Shown piece after piece: positions 1-25,160 of a stretch of DNA of 64,000 bases. The stretch comes from Sipunculus nudus (Eukaryota > Annelida > Sipuncula > Golfingiida > Sipunculidae). The translations under genes were made by a program, and so were the position numbers. A model generated the notes under the pieces. The model ran no database searches. It was not told the origin of the DNA and saw only the letters and a list, made by a program, of their open reading frames with translations. The DNA is taken from assembly GCA_026874595.1 (NCBI GenBank), contig CM049316.1, positions 13,072,839-13,136,838 of the forward strand, in the 5' to 3' direction. Every line of letters starts with the position of its first letter. Position 1 is the first letter of the stretch.

Positions 1-646
1 GACCTAGTTTTAAAGCAGCAACTAAGTCACAGCACAAGTACTAATGTTTTGGGCGGCATGTTGTTACATTATTCAACAGGCGAAATGTACGGCATTAGTG
101 CATACATGCCATTGTGAACACACAATGCGGTAATAAAATGGATTTGACAAATATGCTTTGAACAAAACATTTTAAAACCATTTTGTGTGTGAAAGGGGTA
201 TATGAAGAGAGTGTGGCGGGGGGGGGGGGGGGGGGGAAGGTGCAGGTTATCATTTGCAACAAGTACTTATCTACAAAAAGAAAGAAATTTGGTCCACCAG
301 CTCCTTAACAATGTCACAGGAGTAAGATCGTTCATGGCTCAAACTATTTAAAACAGATAAATGGAGAAACAGAGTTGTACATAATGTTTGTGATATAGCC
401 TCATTGTTCGATTCTTGACATGTATGCAACCTTATTAATTTTCTCCCCAGCAATGCTTTAAGCAGTGACTGAGAAACCTTTTATACTGAAAGCAATACAC
501 ATACAAAGTATTAAGTTAAGACCTTGGTATTGTGAAACAAAATTATCATTTTCATTTATTCTGTAAAAAAATGTTTTCATCACAGCGTTTTGTTAAAGAA
601 CATTTTTACTATTACTTGTTATTGTATGGGATCAATTTATTTTCAG
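1..646 (+). other. Intron 4 (3' part) of copy 1
   Basis: No exon-like stretch is seen before the acceptor TTTTCAG at 640-646. The equivalent of exon 4 should lie left of the window. The only structure is the poly-G run at 218-236. Confidence 0.6.
218..236. repeat. Poly-G run (19 G)
   Basis: An uninterrupted G tract in AT-rich intronic DNA, preceded by GTGTGGC. It can fold as a G-quadruplex and its length is likely unstable or mis-sequenced. Confidence 0.9.
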
Positions 647-3147
647 AGGTTGTTGGTAGTTTTTGTTTGAAGAACTCTGACTGCGACCAGATTGGTGGTA
701 CCAGTACTGCCGTTTGTGTCAACAATGCATGCGCTTGCCCTTCAGGTTCAGTAACTGACTATTTAGGCGCAAACTGCAACAATGGAACAGGTAATGATTC
801 AGTTTTCTTTAAATGCGATAACTTCTCTTAAAGAAATATTGATTTACAAGGAGATGAAGGTCCTATTTTCATATGCAAATATTTCTCCAAAAGGAAACTT
901 CTTATTTGCAATTCAAAAAATAATTTCTGCTTATAAGCAAGAAATTCCTAAAACACATTCTTTTTACACATGCTGCATAATGTCAGCTTTAAATTTTTTT
1001 TCAGAAATGGGATCACAGAAATATTGTTAATGTTAAAAAAAAGGAATGTGAAGTTAAATGTCTAAAAAGTGTTTTGACCACATTATTAGGTGACACTGAA
1101 GAGGAAATTGTACATTTTACATGATCAGCCCTGCAACATCAATATTACAAACAACGAGAAATTTTAAATTATTAAAAAATATTAAATGTACATGTAAATA
1201 ATTGATTTTATGGTGTCAAATATAATTTGTGGATCTTTATGGTTTGTAAATAATTTTGGCTTATACTACTTGACTTGATCTATATATGTTTTACAGCACT
1301 TGGCTTTGGAGGTGTCTGCAGTGGAACAAACTACCAAGCATTCACATTCTGTGATGGGGCTGCTGGCCTTGTTTGTGGAGATACATGCACAATCTATGAG
1401 ACTGCTCCCACACAGTCACTCTGCAGATGTGGTCACCGCCATACTGTCTCTGGCACTACTTGTAATGCCAGTAAGTAAAGCCCACCATCTCTCATTCCAT
1501 ATAAAGAGATGTTAAGTACATCCTACCATCTTGCTGGTTCCAAATATAGAGACGTTAAGTACATCCTACCATCTTGCTGGTTCCAAATATAGAGACTTTA
1601 AGTACATCCTACCATCTTGCTGGTTCCAAATATAGAGACATTAAGTTCATCCTACCATCTTGCTGGTTCCAAATATAGAGATGTTAAGTTCAGCCTACCA
1701 TCTTGCTGGTTCCAAATATAGAGACGTTAAGTTCATCCTACCATCTTGCTGGTTCCGAATATAGAAACGTTAAGTTTATCCTACCATCTTGCTGGTTCCA
1801 AATATAGAGATGTTAAGTACAGCCTACCATCTTGCTGGCGCCAAATATAATTAATTGGTGCATCCTGCTATCTTTCAGGTTCCAAATATATAGGAATGTT
1901 ACTCACATCCTACCATCTATCTGGTTCAAAATATATATACATTATCCTATGTATCATCTCTTTTACCAACATTCAACTGTGTCTTTTCTTTCTCATGAAG
2001 AAACATTTATTACATCCTTACATGTTTCTGTTTTAAGAAATCAAGATGTTCAATACATCCTGTCTTTTCTATTGTCTAAACTACAGAGAAAATTATTTAA
2101 CTTCTGCCAACTCTCTGGTTGAAAAGATCAGACAAAGCATATGATATATTTCTGGTTTAAATAAACAGTCCAATCTCAGAGCTTCACTTTTAATATAAAG
2201 TCAACTGCCCTCTCCGTATTTCACATTTAATTTATACTCAAAACCATCTCAGTATTTCTAATTTAATTCTTTGTCAAACTCCTGCTCTGTATTTCACATT
2301 AAACCCTATGAAGTCAATCTCCCCCTCAAGATTTCACATTTTATTTACTGTCAAGCTCACCCTAGGTAATTTTCATTATATTAGAGTCAAGGTCCCCCTC
2401 AATATTTCACATTATATCTACAGTAAAGCTCTCCTTTTGTAATTGACATTAAATTTGCATATGTCTTTGTCAATTCACAGACACATTAGGATCCACCTGC
2501 TTTGGTGACCAGAACTGCAAAGGAATTGGTGTTAACGCCATCTGTGTTGATGGAAAGTGTGAAAACAGTAAGTGTTCACTCTCTAATATTTGTTCTTTTG
2601 TTTTTCATTTACGGCTTTAATGAATAGTGTGTAAAATTTAAAGTCTATATTCACTGGCAACATAAGTAGGAGCATGCATGTGTAATGGTTGGATAAGAAT
2701 TGACTTACGTTCACTGATTTCAAATATATTATACAAGGCATCAAGATTTATACCAAGCCAATGTTGTAAAAGCTAAATACTGCAGACTTTTATCCAATGA
2801 TTTCTCTTTCATATATTTCATACTGTTAAATTTACATCATCAGGTATCTTGAATAATGTCTAGATAACATATAAACCTTGAAGTATGGAAGTTCACTCAG
2901 ACAAAAGTAATATTTGGATGCCTTCAGGGGTCATCTTTTACTATTTATATTATAATTACATTTTTTGTTCAGAAATGGATTTCAAATTTATTTGATTTTT
3001 TTAAATAATTTAAAATTAATCAACTTTTTATCAAATGATATGGATGCCTTCTCAACCCTATAACTCAATCTTCCAGGTGCTATGTCTGTGGCTGTCACTA
3101 TGGGAACCATTTTTGCTGCCCTGCTGGCTGCCCTCTTCGTCTACTAA
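647..3147 (+). CDS. Cys-rich GPI-anchor-type secreted protein, tandem copy 1 (3' part only)
   Basis: Four exons can be read: 647-790, 1297-1470, 2481-2567 and 3077-3147 (TAA at 3145-3147). All junctions are AG/GT and phase 1, and together they give the last 158 residues. They match exons 5 to 8 of the two copies downstream in order, length (144, 174 and 87 nt) and cysteine spacing. Exon 5 has C-x5-C-x10-C-x4-C-x-C-x12-C and ends in an N-G-T glycosylation sequon. Exon 6 has seven Cys. Exon 7 has C-x5-C-x8-C-x4-C. Exon 8 is a 23-residue hydrophobic tail ending flush at the stop (ALLAALFVY), as in GPI-anchor signals. Exons 1 to 4 must lie left of the window; 1-646 holds only intron. Exon 5 is about 70% identical to that of copy 2. 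Seen: exons, splice sites, Cys pattern. Inferred: cell-surface, lipid-anchored protein; partner and function unknown. Confidence 0.85.
1490..1860. repeat. 43-bp tandem repeat in intron 6 of copy 1
   Basis: About eight units with starts at 1512, 1555, 1598, 1641, 1684, 1727, 1770 and 1813, each holding CATCTTGCTGGTTCC and a TATAGAGA block. The right-hand units decay until about 1920. The array begins about 20 bases after the exon 6 donor. Confidence 0.95.
2170..2460. repeat. Degenerate 40-60 bp tandem repeat, intron 6 of copy 1
   Basis: The phrase ATTTCACATT, followed by a CT-rich stretch, recurs at about 2217, 2292, 2331 and 2402 with decayed versions between. It ends about 20 bases before the exon 7 acceptor. 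Confidence 0.5.
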
Positions 3148-4426
3148 AAATGAAGAACTGACTGTGGAAACTTAGATTCTCAACCCATCAAGAAGAAGAT
3201 GATGAATTATTAGTAAACTTGGTGACTAGAACATTAATTAAAATAACATCAAACTAATCAAGCATGAAAAGAACCAATCAACATGCACAAAAGAATGTTA
3301 CCATGGTGACGTCGTCAAATTTTCCCTTTCAACAGATTATACTACTGGAAATGAATCATTATACATGGGATTCTGATTATCTTGAGAATATGAAATGGAT
3401 ATCAAGAGTCAATACCATATGAACAGAGAATCTGACCTAAACTCAATTTCAGGCATTATTATATCCTTGTAAGAATCCAAGTAATTACCTGATCATCAAG
3501 AATATAACATGCTATGACTGTGATATTAGAGAACACTTAAAAATGTGTGTGTGTGTGTTTTTTAATCATTCATGTGCAATGTTACAGTAGGTTTTGTATT
3601 GTACAATGAAATATAGCATGTCATCGGCACAAATATCTTGGAAGTACCATATATGTACCATAAACAATACATAATAAAAATAGTAAAATCATTCCAGAAT
3701 TATGCCATTTTTACTTCAGGCACTATAGAATACTCGCATCACCACTATGACGAGGGTTTAAATGGTAATATGCTCATTTGAGTCACCATTAAAGTCACCT
3801 CTGATAAAATATTGTGTATGTGAGACAAAACATTTTTTCCCATTCTGTGTGTGTGCATTAATGTATGTGAATGACTCTTTCCTGATCTTGATTCTGTACA
3901 TAATTTTGTGTTTTATAAGTTATACTTTTTAATATCTGTCTATATATACATATATATATATTATATTGGTATGTAAAATAAATGTATTATCCTGTCCTCT
4001 GAATAATGTTATACTGACTGTTACTGATGTATGGTGAGGGTACATGTATACGATTCAGTCTTCATTGGAATTAGAATCAACTCAAGGAGAGTGATTTATT
4101 CAATCATCAGGACACACTGAATAGAAAAAAGTGGGAATATAGCTACTTGACTCTTGTATGAATGCGGATATAGACAGCTGCACAAAAAACCGGCACAAAT
4201 AAATAAGAAAGACTACCAGTATGTCCATTAATAATGTGGTGGGTATAGTCCAGTGTACGGCTGTGGATATTTTGGGCAGAGGCATATATAACAATATTTT
4301 GTATGACTGAGGTGATGTTTGATATACTGTATCAGGTCTAATAAGTATATGCATGCTTCATACATCTGATAACTAGAGACTACCGGTAAGCCCTCCCTTT
4401 TGAACCCAACTTTGTTCAAATTACCT
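3148..4426. other. 3' UTR and flank of copy 1
   Basis: AT-rich, no ORF with coding character. Contains a short TG run (3546-3560) and a TA-rich patch near 3945-3965. Confidence 0.5.
3673..3982 (+). promoter_or_regulatory. Candidate poly(A) signals for copy 1
   Basis: AATAAA occurs at 3673-3678 and at 3977-3982, 526 and 830 bases past the stop. The intervening sequence has no coding character and fits a 3' UTR. Which one is used cannot be told from sequence. Confidence 0.35.
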
Positions 4427-7400
4427 GTACTGCCACTCTGGACTTTAAAGAAAAAAAAATATAAGATCTAGCCAAAATAAAAGTATATAATTTTCTGTAA
4501 AATGTACAAGAAAGTATAAATCATTGCCAAAGTGTGGAACTTTTCACACAATTTTACTATATGCATTAAAAAAATGCTTTGAGAAAAGCAACAGGTTTGA
4601 TATTAATTTGCAAATATTCACAATTTATAACACATGAATCCTTCTGTATTTCACATTTCTCGTCACTTCATCAAGCCAGTCTATATAACATGTTACTATA
4701 TTATAAGATAAAAAATGTACAAGTAAAGTACTCAGCCAGAATATAAAGATTTGAGAAAAAAAGTATACCAAGGGACCCATGGGTCACTGTGCTCAGCTGA
4801 AGTTGATCTTGAAGTTAAAAATCTAAAATAATATCAAATGGAGATAAAGTGTGAAAGGAATAGGTAATATAGACCATGGTTAGTTTATATGATTGATTTG
4901 TATTGATGAGCAAGAAATTGTTGCAAATTATATTTTGTGACCTGACCATGTGTTTCCAAATGTTGAAACTGAAGCATTAACAACACTTCTGCATATACAT
5001 ACAGGGCAAACAAAGCCTGATCTCCAATTCTGCTGAGGCAGGAAAATAATGAAAAAAATGTTTGTATTAGATCTTAATATTTTATCACATCAATTATTTT
5101 ATCATAAGTTTATATTTCTATACATTACCAATATAACATATATATTTGAACATAAAAGTTGATTCACTATTCTAAATTGCATCATCATAAATCTCAATCT
5201 TGTCAGATAACACCACATCATGGCGCAAATGTATATTTATTTTTTACCACAAAATTATATCTTTTAAATTTGCAAAAAATAAATATCTAAAAATAATACT
5301 TGATTCAGATTTCAAAATTTTAAATTGTGACTTTATTTATCCATAATTTGCTTCAAATTTTGAAAATTTGTGCATAATAAATGGGTTTAATTATATATTT
5401 TCATTTGTTAAAATCATTTAAAAGAAAATTGATATCTTTAAAAATGCTACATCAACACAACATGGCATATTTTGGATTACACCTTGAATAACTTTTTCAA
5501 GGAAAGTTTTGTATATTGGAGTGGAAAAAGCTTTTCAGTTAAGGAGGAACAGTGAAAACAATAACAGTTACTGCATACCACTTGGAAGGTTTGGTTTGGC
5601 AGGGAGGAGGGTGATATGAGAATAACTGTACACCTGTCACAGCAGGGCATCTCCCCCAGTGACTGTAACAAATCAGGAACCATGGCATAGCTGACTTCCA
5701 GTGACCAGGAGTGCTCTGCCTGCAACTCTGACAAAGCAGGTGACTGCAATAGAGCTTCAGGAAAGAATTCAATAACTAGCCTAATTTTCAAGCTTTTATT
5801 TTCAAATTTCAGATTTAAAAATATTAAATACTTGTGTTTTCATGCTGTGAAAATTTAATCAACATTACTCACAGAAACAAAGTGCCCTGGTCAAAGTTGG
5901 GCAAAATTTAAGGTACTGATTTTATTTTTATGCTAATAACTTAACAAGGAACCCATGGGTCACGGCGCGCAGCTGTTATATATGATAAAAAATATGATTT
6001 GGGAAAGAGGCACATGCTTGTTTTGTGTGGTAATAAATATAAGCTTTATTATGAGTTGTTGGTGTTGAGCTTATGTATGATTTTGATAGTATCTTTGGAG
6101 ACAGGGAAGAGGATTGATTTCATTTATTTTATTAATAAATGGAGTGATATTGTCACACAGATTTAGACTTGGCCATATAACTTATAAGCAGCACATATAA
6201 TAAAAGAGTTTAACTATTTATTAAAATTTAATAACAAATATTGTGCCAATATAATTTTTATTTAAAAAAATAATAAGAAAATCATATGATTTTTTAAAAT
6301 AAAATAGAAGTGAAATGATCAATGAAATAATATTATAGAATATATTCATGAATGCATTCATGAATACATTTTGAAAGTACCTGCACTGGTATTCAAATAT
6401 TTTCATTTTTACCTGAATTCCCATTCTTATGCAATAAATTTTTTTATTGCAGTACATATTCATATTCATATTCAAATACATTTGCAAAGCATTCGCACCA
6501 TGTCTAGTATTTATTCAGTTTTAGCCAAACAATGATGTTTAGAATCCAGAATATACAAAATTCACAAATTTAAATAATGATCATAAGTACCTGGTTTTAT
6601 GGCTTTTATTTATATTAAAAAAAATAAATGTAATATATTCACTTTGGACTAATTTCACATCAATCTACACACTAGACACAGTAGGAATCTAGATTAATAT
6701 TATCAACTGCATCTTTGTCTATCATCAATTTCCTTCATATGATCCCTAATGATTAGTAATGAATAATATGATTTATTTTTTTATCATTAAAATTTCACTG
6801 AAAAATACCACAGGTGACTGCATGTGTGTTATCTGGAATAACAATTTGACATTGACATTCTATCCATCCATACAAGATTCTCACATCATCAGTAACTGCA
6901 AGTTAATTTTCTGTTACTCATCAACTAACAAATTCCTTTTCTATTAATTTTTCTTTAATTTGTTATAAAAAACCAATACAAAATTATTTATTTATTGTTT
7001 ATTGTTATGTTGTTTTTCAAAACAACTACTATAGATGAGTTGGGTTGGACACCTGGATCAACTGTGGCTGGGCATTAGCTGCCTGGCTGCCCCAGTGTAT
7101 GCTTCGCTCAAGCATGCATAATCTGATGAAAGGTCAACAAGGTCAACAAGGTCAACATACAGGTGACTGAAGAGGGGCTGGATTTAGCCTTGGTCTGACA
7201 TGGTCTCATAAAAACATTAATAAAAGCTACAATATTTGGCCAATTTCTTTCAGCTTTCTAAACTACAAAGATGAAATCCTTATGTGTGCATCATATGAAA
7301 ATTATATCAACAGTGCTCTCAGGAACTCAATGTGCCATGGTCAAAGTTGGGCAAATTTAAGGTACTAATTTTATATTTATACTAATAACTTATAAAATTT

Positions 7401-8108
7401 GAAAAATTCAGAAATAATTTTTGGTATTCAATTGAATCTTGATTAAATAATGTTACATCCCTGACAAAAAATTTCTAGCTTCAGCAATCCTCTTGTTAAG
7501 GGAGTAAATATATTTCTTGATTTTTTAAAAAGTGCATTATGTTTGGGCCCATAACTTAAAACAATTACGCAATACTGACATCATTTCTGGCATGAGCATA
7601 GCTAATGTATAGAAAAATATGTTTTTAATGGAAAAATGAAGTTTTTCATTAATATCTCGGAGGTATTAAGTCCTAGTGATCAAATTCTTGGCATGGTAGG
7701 GGATTTTTGAGACATCTAATTGTATGCCAAATTTTAGGAACTGAGAGCTGAAGCTTGGGAGCTGAGCACTTGCAAACTGCATGAAACTAGCTTGATGTAA
7801 ACAATATGTTACATGTGCTTGAAAACTTGAATAAAATCTACAGTTTTTGATCAACTGGTTTCAAATTTTTGGTGTTTACAGACAAAATGCAAAAAAAAAC
7901 ATGCTGTGAAAATTAAATCCACAGTACTTACAGGAAAAAAACGTGCCATGGTCAAAATTGGGCAAAATTTAAGGTACCAATTTTTTATTTTTGTTAATAT
8001 TTTAAAACATTTAAAAGATTTTGATCTAATTTTGGGTACACAATTTAATTTTGATTATTTAAAGTTATATTACTGGAAAAAAAGTTTATAGCTTTAACAT
8101 ATTTTGTG

Positions 8109-8375
8109 TTAAGTGATCGAATATCTTTCCTGATTTTTTACACAATGCATTATGTTTGGGCCCATAACTTTTTTAATTTATATAATACAGACATAATTTC
8201 TGGCATGTACATAGGAACTATATAGAGGAATAATTATGGTAAAGTAATCGAATATCTTTCCTGATTTTTTACACAATGCATTATGTTTGGGCCCATAACT
8301 TTTTTAATTTATATAATACAGACATAATTTCTGGCATGTACATAGGAACTATATAGAGGAATAATTATGGTAAAT
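8109..8375. repeat. 132-bp tandem duplication inside element A1
   Basis: The block starting at the GTGATCGAATATC stretch (about 8112) repeats, almost without change, from about 8244. The homologous place in A2 (about 60365-60500) has it once, so it arose after the copies separated. Confidence 0.9.
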
Positions 8376-8582
8376 ATGAGGAAAAACAGATGAGTGGTTT
8401 TGATATTAGGCAGTCCTGAAGTGTAAAAATAGGTTTTTAATAAAAAATTGAGGTTTTTCCTTAATTTCTCAAAGGAACGAAGTTGCAAAGACCCAGTTTT
8501 CGGCTTGGTAGGAGCTCTTGGGGACATCTAACATTATGCCAAATTTTGGATTCCTAGGTCTTACGGTTTCAAAACGTGCCAC

Positions 8583-8632
8583 ATCGACGGACGGACGGAC
8601 GGACAGACGGACGGACGGACGACAGACAATGG
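8583..8632. repeat. GGAC microsatellite near the right end of A1
   Basis: Repeats of GGAC with some CAGAC variants. The matching tract in A2 is at about 60712-60748. Confidence 0.9.
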
Positions 8633-8759
8633 ACCACGACTATAGCTCAGATGACTTACAGTCAGCTGAGCTAAAAACCACTTCTGCCTAAAAATGTATG
8701 AAAAAAGTACAAAAACAAGTCTGGTCTGAAAAAGTATAGAGTGGCAGCACTGAATTACT

Positions 8760-9470
8760 GACTTAAATGAATAAAAATCTCAGCACATTGTGTGCTAGAT
8801 CCATCATATAACAATTAATGTCTAATTTGAATCATTATATTGTGGTGTTTACTTGTGAGAGGATATATACATCACTGAGAGGACCAAACATGGTTGAAAA
8901 GAATGCTAACTTTAATTTGCTAGTAAGTTAGTTGAGAGCCACAAAACCAGGAGGGGTACTTAAAAGGGCAAGAATGCTTATTAGGTCAAACACAGTATAT
9001 CAAATTTAACTAAAATTTTGCACTCAGAGATTTCAGACCTCTGCCAAGGCAGCTCATTATTCTGATATAGCTATGTCAGAAATGCAGCATTTGACCTTGA
9101 GAAAATTCTTTGATCCAGATGGTCATACCAAAAATTTAATAAATTGTTCCTTGTATCATTGCCAAGCAATCCTGAAAATTTCATGAAAATCTGTCTTTTT
9201 TTTAAGAAATGTTTCTAACTGACAAACAAACCCACAACACCAGCAAAAACAAAACGCCTGCTTGTTGAAGGTATATACTGTCCCAAGAAATATTTAACTT
9301 GTCATAATAAAAACTGTTTCAAGGTTCATTTTGCATGTTTCTATCAAAATTTAAAACAATGGCCCTGCTTAAAAGATGAAACTCCACAATTCGCCATGAC
9401 AGCCAGCAACTGGATTCATCTAAATGGCCACGGACCAGCTCACACAGCACCAGTGTCCCCCCCCCGATAT
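8760..9470. other. Spacer, no gene seen
   Basis: AT-rich. 9080-9260 (CCTGAAAATTTCATGA phrase, then an AAACAAACA-rich tail) resembles 22740-22890, so it is probably an old interspersed repeat. Confidence 0.4.
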
Positions 9471-9473
9471 GCC

Positions 9474-9585
9474 ATGACTTAACATCAGGGACACATTGGA
9501 GACACATAAAGGTGACATCAGGACAATATTGGGATGACATCAGGACAATATTGGGGTGACATCAGGAAGACATTGGGGCAGCGCA
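9474..9585. repeat. Short tandem repeat, about 27 bp
   Basis: GACATCAGGACAATATTGGG and close variants recur about four times in a row, degrading toward both ends. Confidence 0.75.
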
Positions 9586-9769
9586 GGAGTAGGGCTGTAC
9601 ATTATTCCATGATACCATACTTTGATCATGATACAATACATGATATGGTACATATTTGACACAATTAATTTATTAATAAATTTATATCAGCTTACTCTCA
9701 TAAACTTTATTTCCAAACCATGAATAAATTATTTTCCAAGCAAAATATCATCTAAGATAAATCTGAATA

Positions 9770-10036
9770 AGAATCAGAATAAATCTTGAAGGTTCTTTGC
9801 AGGAAGTATGAATTAATCTGGATGGATCTTGGCCAGACTTATGAATTAACTTGGAAGGTTCTTTGCCAGAGTTATGAACAAATCTGGAAGGTTCTCGGTC
9901 AGACTTATGAATAAATCTTGAATGTTCTTGGCCAGTGTCATGAATAAATCTGGAAGTTCTTAGTCAGAGGTTTGAATAAAATTTGTAGGTTATTGGCAAG
10001 AGGTATCAATTCATTTGGGAGGTTCTGGTCAAGAGG
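9770..10036. repeat. Degenerate tandem repeat, about 35-38 bp
   Basis: GAAGGTTCTT-type blocks followed by GCCAGA and ATGAATAAATCT recur about seven times with steady drift, ending near 10036. Confidence 0.75.
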
Positions 10037-10179
10037 CGTTAACACACTTTAATAATTGTTAAGACCTGAAAATAGACAAAATTCAACATAAATCATGTGA
10101 AATTATGGTTCCCCACAAAATGGACCATGCAACCTGCTTTTACCGTGGAATGAATATACGAAAGTGAAGGCCTGATCTG

Positions 10180-10720
10180 AACTACCGGTAATCTGCAGTT
10201 GGTTTGGACCAAATCACAATTGGGATTCAGTCAGGCCTTAAATACCCCAATCGGGCTTTGGGCTGTACCCGATCCTTATTGGAGTTTAGGCCAGACTAAA
10301 TTCCTGACTAGGATTTGATCATTACCAATCACCAATTGGTCTGGACCAATTAGCAGTTGGTCCAGACCAAACCCCAATCAGGATTCTGATCAGTCCAAAT
10401 CCTGATCAGGATCTGGTCCAGCTCAAATCTTGATTCAGACTGTGAGATGACACTTCACTAAATAACACCTTCTGCACATACTTCTGATTAATTCAAGGAA
10501 AATGCACCTAAGTTCATCCTACTCATAAACTTGAATCTAATTTCATCATGTTAAATTTATTTATGCCATGCCAAACTTCAGATACACAGAGTTAGTTGAA
10601 CAATTGAATATTACAATGATTGATACCTGATATATAAATTAATTAATGGAATAAAAGAATACTACTGACTCTTGTGGTACATATATATACAACATTTCAT
10701 GAGTTTCTGTAAGGCCAAAA
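10180..10720. repeat. Interspersed repeat C, uninterrupted copy
   Basis: A run of TTGGTCCAGACCAA-like inverted motifs (10190-10430) leads into a stretch with CTTCTGCACATACTTCTGAT and TTATGCCATGCC. The same order is found at 37270-37525 and again at 38505-38720, where a family B element separates the halves. This copy is therefore the empty-site version. Confidence 0.75.
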
Positions 10721-11479
10721 TTGCTGAAAAAAATCTGTTAACAGACAGACAACAGAAGACTGACAACAGATGGAAGCCACACTAGGGTTAAACATCACAG
10801 GTAAGTTAAAAAGAGTTCAAGTCAATTTGGCATTAAAACTATTTTTAAACCATCTCTTCTTTAAATTCCTATAATTGTGAGTTAAGGTGAGGAGATACCA
10901 TTTAATAAATAATATCTGAACACCAAATGTTTGCAATGAAACCAGTTTGAAGAAAAAATTAAGTTGGCCATATGGAAGGATTATAGCTCCAGTGATCTCA
11001 ATATTACCAAGGCCTAAGGGTAGGTCTTTCTTATTTACTGGTATAACCAGAGATGTCTGGAGCAAACCAAGAGCTTATTTTTCAGAGATGACATAAGCTA
11101 TTATCGCTAATTAATCAGAGCTGATTATGCAGTTTGATTGCCATGCTAATTTGTCATCATTCATTTCCCCCCTAAAAAATATACATATGAATATGTGAAA
11201 AACATTTGTGGTGGTTCATGTAAGAAAGTATACATGCAGTTTGAATGATTTAAACCTATACAACCTAAAACAGAGTTACAAGAAACATTAATTTACGGCT
11301 GGCCATTTCATCTGACCATCCTTAGTAACAGTTGTTATGCCAGCCATAACACTGGGTTGCCAAGGCAATAGGCCATCTAAAGGTCATAAAGATTGGCAGT
11401 TTCAGTGGAGTCTTACGTGTGGATAGCAGACAAGAAGAGTATTCATTCTGTATAGGAAATTGATTGGATTATCTCACTA

Positions 11480-25023
<13,544 letters not shown>

Positions 25024-25154
25024 AATGGACCTGGGTGTGAGTGACAGGAACCACAGGGAAGTTTGAAGAATGTTATGAAGTTCTGTTGAACCACAAGACT
25101 GAAGTAATGTTAACACATAAAGTGGAACAGAGAGTAAAAATGGGTGTCAGGAAT

Positions 25155-25160
25155 AATAAA
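25155..25160 (+). promoter_or_regulatory. Candidate poly(A) signal of copy 2
   Basis: AATAAA 132 bases after the stop codon, inside GGAATAATAAATATAG. Confidence 0.4.

Larger units (their letters stand above)
5944..8676 (+). mobile_element. Family A helentron-like non-autonomous element, copy A1
   Basis: The left end ACAAGGAACCCATGGGTCAC is followed by CAGCTG. The right end is a hairpin (TAGCTCAG ... CTGAGCTA) followed by AAAA. A GGAC microsatellite (8583-8632) sits about 30 bases before that hairpin. A2 at 58171-60799 is a near-identical full-length relative. No protein-coding ORF is present. The architecture (palindromic 5' end, 3' hairpin sharing its stem with a subterminal inverted repeat, microsatellite near the 3' end) is that described for Helentron-associated/pearl-type elements of bivalves; that class is inferred from structure. 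It carries an extra 132-bp tandem duplication absent from A2. Confidence 0.7.
4427..8757. mobile_element. Possible outer element with TIRs enclosing nested family A copies
   Basis: The left edge reads GTACTGCCACTCT (4428-4440) and the right edge AGAGTGGCAGCAC (8744-8756), a near-perfect inverted pair. In the inverted orientation both are followed by a similar A/T-rich arm. Between them a family A left end starts at about 4769 (AAGGGACCCATGGGTCAC), family A interior sequence is seen at 5800-5942, and a complete family A copy sits at 5944-8676. The simplest reading is nesting: outer element, then a first family A copy, then a second. The outer boundaries are tentative. Confidence 0.4.

Noticed and set aside
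1490-1860. CRISPR-like array
   Set aside because: Units are directly adjacent with no unique spacers, and the context is a eukaryotic intron.
5477-5791. 104-codon minus-strand ORF
   Set aside because: No splice context, no family features, and it lies within the nested repeat region.
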